Positions 32,280 through 43,892 of a DNA stretch of 64,000 bases are shown here, piece after piece. Location: the NCBI GenBank assembly GCA_021432635.1, contig MU270032.1, positions 930,001-994,000 on the forward strand, written 5' to 3'. Below the pieces are notes generated by a model, which saw nothing but the letters and a program-made list of their open reading frames with translations, ran no database searches and was not told the DNA's origin. Each line of letters begins with the position of its first letter. The first letter of the stretch is position 1. Both the position numbers and the translations under genes were made by a program. The DNA is from Thozetella sp. PMI_491. Lineage: Eukaryota > Ascomycota > Sordariomycetes > Chaetosphaeriales > Chaetosphaeriaceae.

Positions 32280-34575
32280 CTAATAAATAAGAATATCCCC
32301 GCCAAATGGCTTGATTGGAATAGATTGGAGAAAAATCTCTACATTCACCCAGGCTTGCTCGAGAGGCAGACGCTTAGGCGGAAAATCGAGAGTGCCAATC
32401 CTCTCCCACACTAGGCTACCTGATATCCCAGTGACTTGACGGAGAATGACGAAGAAAATATGCCCACTGTCAAAATTATCCCCGTATATGAGGACACTAA
32501 TGAGATCTCCCAATATATGCCCATTCACAAGATCGTCTTTCGACACGATAACAGATAGTCTGATATCCGAACCGAATTCCAGAGTCTCCCACATGCTGCC
32601 ATCAGAGTTAGCCAGCTCTATCTTCTTAAAATTCAGCACGAAGGGTTCTCTAAGGCGGAGCCGATACTGGCGATTCTCTGGTAAGCTTACGAAGGTTTTG
32701 AGACCAGACAGCCGCAAAACCATCGTGCTATGTGTGTCCTCAATGATCATGTCCGGAGAATACATCAGGGAGTCGGCTTCCTGGTCGGTTGTATCTAGCC
32801 ATGCGGACCATTGCTGCACGAATATCGAGTGAGTGTTGGCGGACCTCCAACTAATTGCACCGTTCCAACCAGCACAGGTCCATGAAGGTAGATGTCTTCG
32901 TCTAGCCGCGCTCACTCCATGATCCTCCTGAGCCATTTCTTTGCCGTTTGTGTGACTCCAAAACCAGACCGAAAGCAAATTGGTGCAGAAGGGATAAGCA
33001 CCGCTCTCCATATCCAATTTCCCAGATAGGAATTCCTAATATCGTCCCGATCCCATTCGTCGAACCGTATCGCTTTGCGATCCCTTCGAATGCACGAAGC
33101 GAATCCGCTTCGTAGCTCAGCGTCCTACGAGTGTATGCGCATATGTGTGTCTCGAGCTGTGCAATGCGAGAGAAGATGTCGGACAACTCTTCGTCATCAA
33201 AGCCCCAAATAGTTTCCGGTGTGCTGAAGGATGCCTCTGACGAACCGCGAAAAATGCTGGATCGCACGAAATTCTCCATCTTCTGGCCAGACTCGTCATG
33301 CAAGATAGCAAGTGGTAGATCGAGACTCTCCTGCACGGCCATGCCACGGCATTCAAAGTAAACTTGCCAATCTGTGAAGACGAGTCTGCGCGCCGATAAT
33401 ACGCCTTCCTGGTACGTCCAACCTCTACTGGACCATACAGACTCCCCAATAACCAGCCGAGGATCAGGGAGGCTCGAGACAAGTTGTATATCATGGTTTA
33501 AAACCACATGAGGTTGCGACCTAGAAGGGCGCCAAGTAGATCCTGCACCAGGCAGGCCGTGGCGAGCATCGGACCCGGCCGCTGCGACGATCGTGAGATC
33601 CGCGCAACGGTAAATCCATTCCATGTTTGCTATGAGATAGTGTTTTTCCTGGGCGTTAGTTTGGTCGATGCAGAGACGGTCAACCCAGAGATACTTTAAG
33701 CCGATACCCAACGTGACTGCCACAGCATCCAGGACCACTTGTGGCCATGGTTCCGGTTCCCCTGTGCCCCAAACATAGCTGAGAGCGACGTAGGGATCCT
33801 CGAAAGGTCTTATTTCCAGGCAAGGTGGGCTTGCCATACAATTGATAACCCGAAAGTTCTGCAGGTGGCCAGCATTACCCTTTTGTGCCATGCATCGGTC
33901 CTTATGATGTGTCTTGCAAAAGGATAGCCAGTGAAGAACGATCGACATGTCCACCAGGTCTTTTAGTAACCTTGGGCGGAGGATCGAATTCGAGGCTGCA
34001 TTTATCTCCCTGGGAATGATGGGGTGAATGGTCCCGCTGAGTCGGCAACCCTCGACGAGCCACCATGGATCATACTCATCCGGGCCCATGGATTCGACAT
34101 CAGGGACAACAGCCAGGAAGAAGTAGCCTGATATCACGCTCCATGCTTGCCGATTTCTCATGCGACCCCGGTTCAGGAAGTGCAGAAAGCTGCCGCTCAG
34201 TGCTATCAATCTGTGGTTCTCGTACTGATCAGGTTCAATTCTCATGCGCCGAAAGAAAGAACAGAGCGGACATTCCGAGTCCCGCGATAATCGGTTGGAA
34301 AAGCCGCAAACTCGGAATGACCTCGGAGGGTAATCCTCTTTATAGGCTTCAAAAAAGGCGTACGCTGCTGCAAGGCTCGTCACCAGTTCCAAGTCAGAAC
34401 ATTTTTCGCAGGACTTCGCATCCATAGATGCTTCGTGGGCGCCGTTCATCGGGATCATCAATGAATGTGGGAGCTTTTTAAGACATCGATGGCGGAAGAA
34501 AATTTTGCTTAAGTTAAGAGTTTCAGGCCGACAATGTCCGCAATCAAGTGTGGTTACACAGCATTCGGTGGCCAT
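32280..34575 (-). pseudogene. HET-domain (heterokaryon incompatibility) protein, one frameshift
   Basis: Starts at the ATG at 34575 and reads about 550 residues. The HET domain begins near residue 262 with PYVALSYVWG, then LKYLWVDRLCIDQ (about 293-305) and VWSSRGWTYQEGVLSARRLVF. Such proteins trigger cell death when incompatible hyphae fuse. In the interval 32902-33017 the family text moves to another frame: LLSVWFWSH then ARRRHLPSWTCAGWNG. It continues to a stop at 32280, giving the normal C-terminal region with a WNG..W segment. No intron fits, so one base has been lost or gained. Alternatively the shorter product is real and truncated. Confidence 0.7.
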
Positions 34576-36020
34576 CTGATTCAGCTAAGCTGCCTTATGG
34601 AGAACGCCACCAGTTATCCGAGCCTTTTGTAACCGTTCGGGACTGGATGTCGGCACCCGTTATGCTATGTGCTGTATATACCTGAGGCTACCTCTTTTAT
34701 TGCGCCCTAACTTTGCCTGCTCCGCTATGGGATTGTGTTTCGCGGTCTCTATGTAACAACGCACGGTGCTTCGGCGGTCTCGGCAAGGCTGGGTAGACTC
34801 CAGTCTTGCCGACCAGAGCCTAGCCTCTGGCTGGCACCCAGGGAAAGCGAGCTGTCACCCCTAGATTCTACGGGTCTGTCGAACTTGATCATCATCTATC
34901 CGCGTATAGCATCCAAATTCGTCGTAAAACGCGCTCCGCTATCGACGTATTCTTGACGCTCTCTGAGTTGTCATCAAACGGGGGCTCGTGATGCAAGCTG
35001 CCAAGCCGGCAATCACCATGCCGTATCCTTTTGAACTACGTAGGGGCGTATTCGATATGGTCAATGGCGCCACGAACCTAGCATATCACTCTCATTGTTA
35101 TCATTTGGAAACGTGCACTCTGAGAGAAGTGTAAACTCCATGGTCCCACTTGCGTGCAAGTTCCGTGGACAGTCATATAAGATTCTTCTTCCAAGGCACC
35201 CTGAGCAAGGCCGCAAGTGGCGGCTACAAGGGGCAATGAAGCCATGCTTGCAGGGCGAGCGGCTAAGGTTAGTTTTCAACTAGGCGAGGTGAGTGGAGAC
35301 GCGAAGTTAGAGTTAGGCGCGATTTGGTTGTTGCCGGTGTAACTATGTCAGCGAAGAGCTTTCCTCTAGCCAATTTACCTAGTTCATGCGTGGTTCCCAT
35401 AATGACCGTGGCCGGCCCAATCCCCAATGATTGCTTCGACGTCCACTCGGAAAATAAATTAAATACCGTAGCTAGAGCGTCGGAGACGCGCTTAGCTCGT
35501 CTAGCCTTTAGCCTTTAGCTATTCTCTCGGGTCGCGCTAGAGTGGCCAAATTAAGCTAATAAAGATCCCCCCGCTACTAAGCGTTTGGCGATTAGATCGT
35601 TGCTTCTCGGGGCCATTGACAGAGCCGCACTATGCTCGCACTATTATTGTTCGAACCGTATTAAACCAGAGCCACAAAGAAGTCCATTGAATGTTCGGGT
35701 CAAAAGAGCCGATAAGCCGTAAACTTAATTTAAAGAATGCCTTGGGACCCACGTGGCGGGTGTCGGGGTCTAGCTAATGATGCTTTCACTGACGACGGCC
35801 GTTGCGCCACAGTCCTACGGGATCTCGAAGCTTGCGGATTTAATCATATTTCCACAAGACCTCTGCACTACAGGTGGCTATTTCCTGCAGGGTCCGACAC
35901 TAATCAACTGAGTGGTACAACCGGTGAAAAACTCGACAATAGCTTCTATAGCGTGGCCCAGCGTTACGCCCGCTAACTCCAAGATCTCTAGAGCTGAACT
36001 CCTGAGACGGTCATCCAGAA
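34576..36020. other. Intergenic, no gene seen
   Basis: About 1.4 kb upstream of the HET gene and the secreted protein. Open frames are short and unsupported. Confidence 0.4.
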
Positions 36021-36023
36021 ACA

Positions 36024-36231
36024 TATAAAGGGAAGGCCCCTTCCGTCACTCATGTTAATAGATAGTACCTCCAGCTTTAAGTCATTCTTTCTTTTATATG
36101 TTCGGAGAAGGGTGGGTCAGCCAAGTCCCATGTTCGTTCACTAAATCACACTCCTTCTCTAAACCACATTCCTTCTCTAAACCACACTCATTCTCTAAAC
36201 CACTCTCGTTTCATAAACTGCTACCGATAAA
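36024..36231 (+). promoter_or_regulatory. TATA box and repeat-bearing leader of the GLEYA gene
   Basis: A TATAAA at 36024-36029 lies about 200 bp before the ATG. The leader then holds four tandem 18-bp units at 36142-36213, each beginning TAAAYCAC and the first three ending TTCTC. The last copy is degenerate. The repeats are pyrimidine-rich on this strand and stop 18 bp before the ATG. Confidence 0.6.
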
Positions 36232-38262
36232 ATGAGGACGGTGGTCGCTTTTTCCGCTGTCCTATATGGCCTCACAATAGCGACACCCCTTGAGCGTCGC
36301 CAGGGAATCAATGTCGACGCTTATGAGGCTGCCGCCAGCCTGGTCACTTCTAACCAGCCTCCCGTAGGCGACAGTGCCCCGCAGACAACTGTTGGCTACG
36401 ACCCCACGACTATTATTGAAAAAGTAGTTGCACAAGTAACTTCGGCTCCCTCGGACGATGACATCAACACTGCTGCTGTCATCGCAAAGCGAGCGGCCAC
36501 AGTTTGCACTACTCGCACCTTCAACGGCCCTAGAGTAACAGCACCGGCTGATACTCCCGAAGCCTTTGTTGCTTACCAGCCATTCACAGATGCCGCCGTG
36601 TCTGCTGCTAAGGACGAAAATATTCCGGAAGGTTACAACGTTGTCACAGGCTTTGTCAACCTCCCTGCAACTGCCAATGCTCCCAACTATCTAAGCTACG
36701 TCTCTTCGGTGCTGACAGGTTACAACCCGGGTCAGTGTGCGGCGATCTGTGATGGTATGGCCGGCTGTAATGCCTTTGTTATCTACAACGAACGTGTGCC
36801 ACTCGTCGTCAGCACCTTGACCCAGGTTCCCGACTCAAATGTCTGCCCTGCCTCCAGCACATCGGCCTCAGCCACCCTCATCAAGTGTGCTTTCTACGGA
36901 GTTCCCCCCACTGCAGCTCAGGCGACCAACTCGTACCAATTCCAAGGAAAGTTCAAGGTTGTTTGGACAGGTGCCAATGCTTATTCTAAGAAGTCCGTCC
37001 CCGCGGTCCAAGGGTTTCGCGGCCCCGTCTCGTTTGGCGACTACACGATCAATGTGCCAACCCCGGCTTTGAACTACGGATTCCTTCGATCAGAGACCTT
37101 TGGTGCTAACGTCCCCTTCGACCCGTCGCTCTGCGCTGCCTCATGCCTGGCTCAGACGCCCGCTAACGCCCAGAGCGGTAACTTTAACGGCTCCGCCTGC
37201 ATGTTCTTCGACGCCCATATCGTCTACAAGAATGGACTGAACGGAATTTTCACTTGCAACTACTACAGTATCGAATATGACAGCAGTAATGCTACGTACT
37301 CCGGACAGACTATTTCCAAGGACAAGTACACGGTCGGCTATAGCTACGGTTACTACCTCGACATGGACCTCCCGTCTACTTGCTCCTCGATCTTTGTTTC
37401 CACATTTACTCCCTCCGCGTAAGTTAAGGCGTGGGACCTTCTCGATATATATAGCTAACAAATGTGGTGTAGCACGGCTACTGTCACTGTCGCACCTGTG
37501 TTCCAGCGAAATATTCCTGCCGCCGTCTCGGCCTCGGCCTTCTTTTCCGCTTGTTCTGCTATCGGTGTCACCTCAACCGTGGTTACCACTGCGACCGTAA
37601 CAACTACCGCGACCGCCACCCCAACTTGCACCCGGGGCGTCAGTTTCACAGTCTTCCATTTGGACACCGCTAACCCTGCTGTCTCGATTATCTGGCCCGA
37701 TGCCGTGAACAATCCTTGGACCAACTGGGATGTTACGGGATTCCTCAAGGGCGCCAAGGTCATGGGCTCTGGAGTTACCCCGGTTGTTGGAAGCGTGAAC
37801 AAAATTCAGAATGAGGTTCCGCTGGATCTCTATGGAATTACCAACCCTCAACACTACGGCGGTCAATACTTCGCCGCGGAACACACCTTCTATATCCGCC
37901 CTACGCAAGTAGGGTACTACACGTTTTCTTCATACATCGCTGACGATCTTCTTGCCGTTTGGATCGGAAATAACGCGCTCTCGGGATGGACGGTGAACAA
38001 CGCTAACTTGGTCGCTACGTTGTTTTCGAGTGGATACTCGAACTTCTATGTCGACGACAAGATGGTGAACACGTTCATTCCAGTTCGCATCATGTGGGCC
38101 AACGGACCCAACAACTATGAACTTCGCTACTTCCAGATTTACGACCCAAGCTCCAACGTCATTCTAAGTCTAAATCCTGTCAATAGCCCCCAGATTATCA
38201 GCAGCTGCTCTGGCATAAGCCCGGAAGTTCCTGTGTTGGCTGCATCGGTACCGGGACAGTAA
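36232..38262 (+). CDS. Secreted GLEYA/PA14-type cell-surface protein
   Basis: Exons 36232-37418 and 37473-38262 (54-bp intron) give 658 residues. A signal peptide (MRTVVAFSAVLYGLTIA) is followed by a dibasic ERR site and an Ala/Thr-rich stretch. Two similar cysteine-containing modules follow (NPGQCAAICDGMAGCNAF and DPSLCAASCLAQTP..CMFFDA), resembling apple/PAN-like repeats. A Thr/Val-rich linker leads to a C-terminal GLEYA-like domain (WPDAVNNPWTNWDV, YTFSSYIADDLLAVWIG, MWANGPNNYELR). GLEYA domains are PA14-like lectins of fungal adhesins. It is expected outside the cell or in the wall. No GPI signal is seen. Confidence 0.82.
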
Positions 38263-40200
38263 TCTGAAATAGCCTTAGCGCGCCTATTTAATAGAAGATA
38301 GAGGGCAGGTTAATAGCTTTTAGAGTATAAGACTGTTTTCAGAAGAGGTTCTAAAATATATCTTGACACAGACGAGTAACTTTTACAGTTAGTTTTTAGT
38401 GAAAGTGCTGTTCAATTCGAACCACATGGCGCTACAACCTATGGTAAAGATCACGGCTAATTTGGTAGGATATCCTGCCTACATATAATCGATGCGATAC
38501 ACTCTCTCCCTTCTTGCACACGATGGCTCCGATAGAACTAGATTATTAGAGGAGTTTGCATTATAGTTGATCGGCTTGTAGCGTCTATGCCCCCAAAGGT
38601 TTCTCTGCCTATACTAGTAGTCAACATACATGCGCACTAATCCTTTGTTAAATAGTGTTCTTTTTAAGAATCGTAGTTACTCTGTCTAGATGTTGATGTT
38701 TCAAGGGGGTTAATCTAGCCCATATCAAAGACTAGATTGTTTCATCTCCACACTTAGGTATATGTAGTTCCCAGGTAATTCTGTAGATACTACAGCGGTG
38801 TAAAATTAATTAGTAGCATCAAGGAGAACCTAACGGGTGTGGCAGTCTTATTTATATAGGGAAAGGAGGCTGGTGCCTCACGTGTTCTTGCTGATCACGG
38901 CCCCGCGGACCAAATTGATGGGCCAAAAAGTAAAAAGAAAAGGGCCGCGAGTGGCAACCACCTAATTACCTCGTCGAGGTCCTCTTCGACGTCACCGGTT
39001 TGTACGACGGCCTCCGAGGCCACCGTTGGGACGTCTTGCGAATCCAGGTGGGCTGCCATGTTCCAGATACTTGCGCGTGGAGGTGAGGCGTGAATTGTGC
39101 GGATAGTTAAGGTAGCGGGGTGTGGGACTTTATGAGGTCACACCAAGGCTGCCGAGCCGGGCACCAACAAGCTCTTACATATACCCAAAATCCTCCTCGT
39201 AGCGTTGCCAGCTGTGAGGGTGCATGCATCTAGCTTCTACCCCGCAATCAGGGACCTTGTCTCAATGAAGCATTCTCACGGGCGTCAAACTACCTAGCGT
39301 AATAATACAAGAGGAAAGGGCCACCCAACCCGACCTCCCATTCCCCGGCGCAGCTACTGGCGATACATTAAAGATATACATGAAACCGCACACCTACCAC
39401 TAAATCAATCGTAGGGCACATTGGCGCCGGCTCAGCGCAATACTTAAGTAGCAGTTCTTACTGATTGTATATACTTTAATGGCCCTTATCTTTGGCTCTG
39501 GCTTTTACTGGCCGATCACCCCCGACTCGCACCAGACTGACAATTAAACAGGCTGTGTATTGTAGGACTGCGTAGTCGTCGACACATACATGCGAGCCCA
39601 CGCCAACCTGCATTAGTCGTATAAAGCGCACCGGGCTTTTAGAGCCGGATCCCCGACGGTTAGCCCAGCAATTGTTGACCAGTTAGGACAAAGCGAGGCT
39701 GTACTATTGATTCGCTTCACAGCGGTTGCCACCCGAAGGTCACTATCTCGAGCGGGGGTACTCCGTACAAAGAACCAACTGCATTGCAAACGGCGTCACC
39801 GTCGGCCTGTTTCTTCCTTTTCATCATTTCCGCTGCAGTATGGCTTGGGTGCGGCGATGTAGGCTAGTTCTCCAGTTGTAATGAGCTTGTTTTCATGGAG
39901 CAAGCTATTATACAACTACCTCCATAGAATCCCCGCGCCCACCGGGAGATAGCTATGGAGTATGGGGTGACCTTGAGGCTTCATGCTCACATTTTATTTT
40001 TATTTTGAACTCGACGATCCCGAACGTTGTTACTTCGATCGGGTCTCTGAATATCAGGCGCAAGACAAAAATGAAAGCGCTCCAATTTTAATGCGGTTCC
40101 ATTAGTTACTCGACACGAAGGAAGAACATTTCGCTAAAGTGGCAACTGAAAAGACTACCCCCGGCCATGACAATACAGGCACTCATCCACCTCTGCCGGC
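38263..40200. other. Long AT-rich gene-poor stretch
   Basis: Nearly 2 kb without a supportable gene. 38263-38870 is AT-rich and looks like mutated repeat DNA. On the minus strand the ATG at 39059 opens about 30 coding-like codons (MAAHLDSQDVPTVASEAV) ending at a GTAATT donor-like site, but no partner exon follows. Confidence 0.4.
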
Positions 40201-41601
40201 TCAAGGCGACTTCCTGACGCATTCTATGACAGCAATGGAATGCCAAATCGAATTGCCACGCGAAATGGCCGAAATCCGGAGTCCGGCCTCGGACGCGACC
40301 CGCTCCCAGCACTCAAGTGTCCGCTGCTTTCCGCCAAAGTTGACCATCATGAGATCCACCACCGCTGCCATGTGGTTCGGAGGGTAATCTAGGATATCCT
40401 CTTCTATCAATATCTTGCTGTCCTCGGCCATCGCCTCTGCCAGGTGCTTTAGTATATTGACGCTGGCCGCGTCGCTATAGTTGTGAAGGCAGCGCCGGAT
40501 CCAGTACACGAGTGCCCCTGTATCAAGTCAGCGTCATATTCACCTTTCCACAGGGAGGGTTGGGTCGCGTGAGCCCTGCCTTTGACGGGCTGTCCCTGGT
40601 GGAAGTCGATAGCCATCTTCGGAACCTCCCGCAGCTCTGGATCATCGACCTTTTTTACAGCCTCGAGGACTTCGGCAAGGTCCTGCAACAGGTAGCGATT
40701 TAGAGGCAAGCTAGGGTTCTCTTTGTGAATAGCCTTGATAGACTGCCCTTGGCCTCCGCCGACATCGACGAAGAGAACCCTATCTACATCGGGCTCTGCC
40801 TGGGACTTGGCGACTAGCCAGCCGAAGTCATAGATGCCTGTTATCGGCATATCTTCTGCAAGCGGCGCCATTGCCTTTGAGAACCTCTCCATCCTAGGGT
40901 GATCCTGCCGCAGAACTTCATAGTAGGTCAGCTCGGGAGTTCCGTTGGCAAACGTGACCGGGACGTGATTTTGGGTCTGTGGCTCCTTCCTGCCGTATTT
41001 TTGAAAGTACTGCGGCCAGTGCGAATATGACGCGAGGGCGTTCTCCCATCTAAAGCGAAAGTAAGTATGGATGATAAACAAGGCATAGCAGCGCAGGCTA
41101 TTCGTACGCCATATGGTAGGTAAAGCCAGCCCTCGTATCATTTATAAAAATCAACGATTTGTGATTGTGCGCGATTCGATCCGCGCCGATCTGCTCCAGG
41201 TTGCCTGACGAAACAAGGACGGCGGCGACCCGGGCTCTTAAGTGTCAGGAGCACGTACATAAAAGGGAGAGGCCTAAAAATATACTGAACCCACTTAGCA
41301 AAGAGACTTCAGTATCGACCTTGGCAGCTAGGTCCAAATATGAAATGCTCCCTTCGGGCGGGATTGCGTCGAAGACCCCCCACTCCCAGAAGATGCGCTT
41401 CGCAGTAATCACACTGAGTTGACTGATGGCCTCCATTCCAAGGCCGTTGGTGTCTCTAACCGCATCGACGATTTTCTGAGCCGCGAGGGCGATCTGATGC
41501 CAGTCGGCCGTGTCCGGGCCACCGGCCTCCGCAACTGCGGCATCTAGCTGCTCCTTTGCGGCCTGTAGGCCCTCCCATTTCGCGTTGTTGGTGGCAGACA
41601 T
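40201..41601 (-). CDS. O-methyltransferase (COMT-like, class I SAM)
   Basis: Exons 41295-41601, 41108-41234, 40580-41049 and 40201-40517 give 406 residues, the usual size for fungal secondary-metabolite O-methyltransferases. An N-terminal dimerisation/winged-helix region (FWEWGVFDAIPPEG) is followed by the SAM site (LFVDVGGGQGQS). The catalytic His is in RRCLHNYSD and ILIEEDIL is near the end. The third intron (40518-40579) starts with GC rather than GT (AAAG|GCAGGG). Splicing there gives QPVKGALVYWIRR, as in relatives; the only GT alternative leaves a 26-bp intron and a 12-residue insert. It probably methylates a phenolic or enolic hydroxyl. No synthase lies beside it. Confidence 0.85.
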
Positions 41602-42530
41602 TGGCTATAGAACTAACCGTCCGAGGTAGGGGAAATACAGTCAAGTCTCTTGGGTAAGGAAAAGTAGAGGGGTGGGCGTGGGCTCTATTATGAGCGGGAT
41701 CACCAAATGACAAGACCTGGGCTAGCCGTGAAGTACCCGATCGTGCAGTACGGGAACCGACCAGATAAGCGGAGAGAGCAGGGTTGCCGCGTATGCGACG
41801 TGGCACCATAGGTACCCAAGCATTTAACTAGAACCTAATGCCTCTTGGAGAAAGCGTCGCTCAATTCAGCACATCATTGGCACTTGATGGGCCGACAAGG
41901 CTAGAGCCGTTAGTGTTCTGTCCCGCCTGCAGGGGCTTGTCCAAAAACTGGGGCCAGAAGCCAAGGGCTCATGGGTTAACAGAGCTATATTCACACAGAC
42001 CTAGGACATACAGTTCATAGGCGTTAGTAGTTGTAGAATTTTAATAAAACTTTTTATCGCTGTATTTGATCGCTATTATGTAGTTACGCGATGTAGTATG
42101 AGATTCCGGCTTTAAAAAATTACAGTTTAGTGGCTAGTTCAAGTTTCTGCGGCCAAGACTCACTCGGCGTCAACTCTTGTCTCTTTCTACGATAGAATAT
42201 ATCTATTAGAGAGGAAGGTGACGTTAGTATACGCCTATCATCTCAAACCTCATCCAACTTCCTCGCGACACCTGACCCCAGCCCTCGACCAAAATCTCGG
42301 TAAAGTAATACACTTTAGTTATTAGCAACAATCTAATCCTTTAAAACGTGTTGGTTACTATCCAAACCAAGATTTCTAGACTGGCCTTTCCCCTTTCTAT
42401 CTCTATCTATATACTTTTATGTGTTCTATTTAAAAACTATCTATACTACGTTTTTGCAGACCTTTCGTCATTGCCACGATCAAGATCAGGCTAGACCGCA
42501 TCTAGTGCCTGCTCAATTCGTTCATTCCAT
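41602..42530. other. Intergenic between methyltransferase and transporter
   Basis: 42040-42470 is AT-rich. It contains the methyltransferase promoter; no gene is seen. Confidence 0.4.
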
Positions 42531-43892
42531 CTAGCACTTCACAAAGAGCCGGGTGCCGGATCGAGAAATCCTCAGCGCGATGTATAGAATTCCGGCGACT
42601 ACGGCGCCTACACCGCCAAATGACCACACGCCAGTCCAATTCAGAGGGTTCTGTGCCCCCAAAATAGATCCGGCCCCTGGTCCGCCGGCCAACATACCAA
42701 ACGAGCTGACGCAAAAGCCCATTCCCGCTCGGGTACCCAGGACTGCCTTGTTCTTCGTGAGGGCAGCGAAGCAAATGGGAGGCATAGCAATCAGCACGCC
42801 GCTGAAGAACCCGGCCAGCACCACGAGCACAATGAGTGCCGGTTCGGTAGACACCGACTGGAAGCAGAATAGGACGATGCCAAACAGGAGGGTGCAGGGC
42901 GCAATAATGTTGAACGGGCCAGTCTTGTCTGAAAGGGCTGCCGGCATGGCACGACCGAACCACGACGCTGCGTTGAGGATCGGCACAAGGTAGAAGGCCA
43001 TACGCTCATCCACGATGCCTCTCGCTTGGCCGAAATATGACACGTAGAATGCCGCGACGGTGAAGGACATCCAGCCAATGAGAGTCGCCACGGTGAAGAT
43101 GAGGTATGGAACGTCGGTCAGGGAGGGTACGTCGAAGAATGCTCGCGGCTTGGCTGCTCTGATACGCATTCTCAGGACGACGATGGGGACGAGCAGCGTC
43201 GCAAGCGCAATGAAACCAAGGACCCGCACGGTCCAAGGGAATCCGATCCTGTCTAGAAGCTGATACAGAACAATGGGATAGATGACGCCCCCCATTGCCG
43301 AGCCGGAGGCCGACAGGCCTTGCGCGAGGCCGAGTTTGGTGCTGAAGTAGGTGGGCATGATGGAGACACAGGGGATAAACAGGCAGCCCGCCCCGATGCC
43401 GATACAGAGGCCCTGGGCCATAAACACCTGCCACCATTGGCTACAGAGACTAAGCATCATCAGCACAAGCACAATCAGGGTGGACCCGACGACCAGCAAG
43501 GCCCGTAGGTAGCCTCGGTCGTAGATAGGCCCAACGACGATGCCCATGAAGAGCACAAAGAATGACTGAATGGAGCCGATCCAGGAGATGGATGATGATG
43601 ATGCTTGGAAGAGGGCTCCGGACTCGTAATAGGTCTGGAACACTCCGAACGTATTCAGGAGCCCCCAAGTGTTGAAGAAAAGCAGGAATCCTCCTAGGAC
43701 CTGAAACCAAGCAGAAGTCCCACCATTGGGCGGAGGGTTTGGGGGTCTCTCTGTGGCTTTGTTGCCCCCGATTGGGTCTCCAGGACCATACTCCCGCGTG
43801 GCTGGCTGGTCAGAAGCACTACCGGGTTCCTGTGCCAGGGTGAAGTCGCTGGCATCGCGCTCTGGTAGCGGCTTCTTCTCCATGGATGACAT
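42531..43892 (-). CDS. MFS monocarboxylate-type transporter
   Basis: Intron-free, 453 residues, with a polar N-terminal tail of about 60 residues and then twelve predicted membrane helices. The first helix begins AWFQVLGGFLLFFNTWGLLNTFGVFQTYY, the signature of fungal monocarboxylate-transporter homologues. GPIYDRGYLR follows helix 2 and GLAQGLSASGSAMGG is in helices 4-5. It should sit in the plasma membrane and move an organic acid or a metabolite. It is tandem with the O-methyltransferase (930 bp apart), so it could export that product, but this is only positional. Confidence 0.88.
   Translation of the reverse strand: MSSMEKKPLPERDASDFTLAQEPGSASDQPATREYGPGDPIGGNKATERPPNPPPNGGTSAWFQVLGGFLLFFNTWGLLNTFGVFQTYYESGALFQASSSSISWIGSIQSFFVLFMGIVVGPIYDRGYLRALLVVGSTLIVLVLMMLSLCSQWWQVFMAQGLCIGIGAGCLFIPCVSIMPTYFSTKLGLAQGLSASGSAMGGVIYPIVLYQLLDRIGFPWTVRVLGFIALATLLVPIVVLRMRIRAAKPRAFFDVPSLTDVPYLIFTVATLIGWMSFTVAAFYVSYFGQARGIVDERMAFYLVPILNAASWFGRAMPAALSDKTGPFNIIAPCTLLFGIVLFCFQSVSTEPALIVLVVLAGFFSGVLIAMPPICFAALTKNKAVLGTRAGMGFCVSSFGMLAGGPGAGSILGAQNPLNWTGVWSFGGVGAVVAGILYIALRISRSGTRLFVKC

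Noticed and set aside
38945-39059. Coding-like 30-codon exon on the minus strand (MAAHLDSQDVPTVASEAV)
   Set aside because: It ends at a donor-like site but no downstream exon or homologue could be recognised, so it is not listed as a gene.
40518-40543. 26-bp GT..AG intron in the O-methyltransferase
   Set aside because: Too short to splice and leaves a 12-residue insert in a conserved block; the 62-bp GC-AG intron is preferred.
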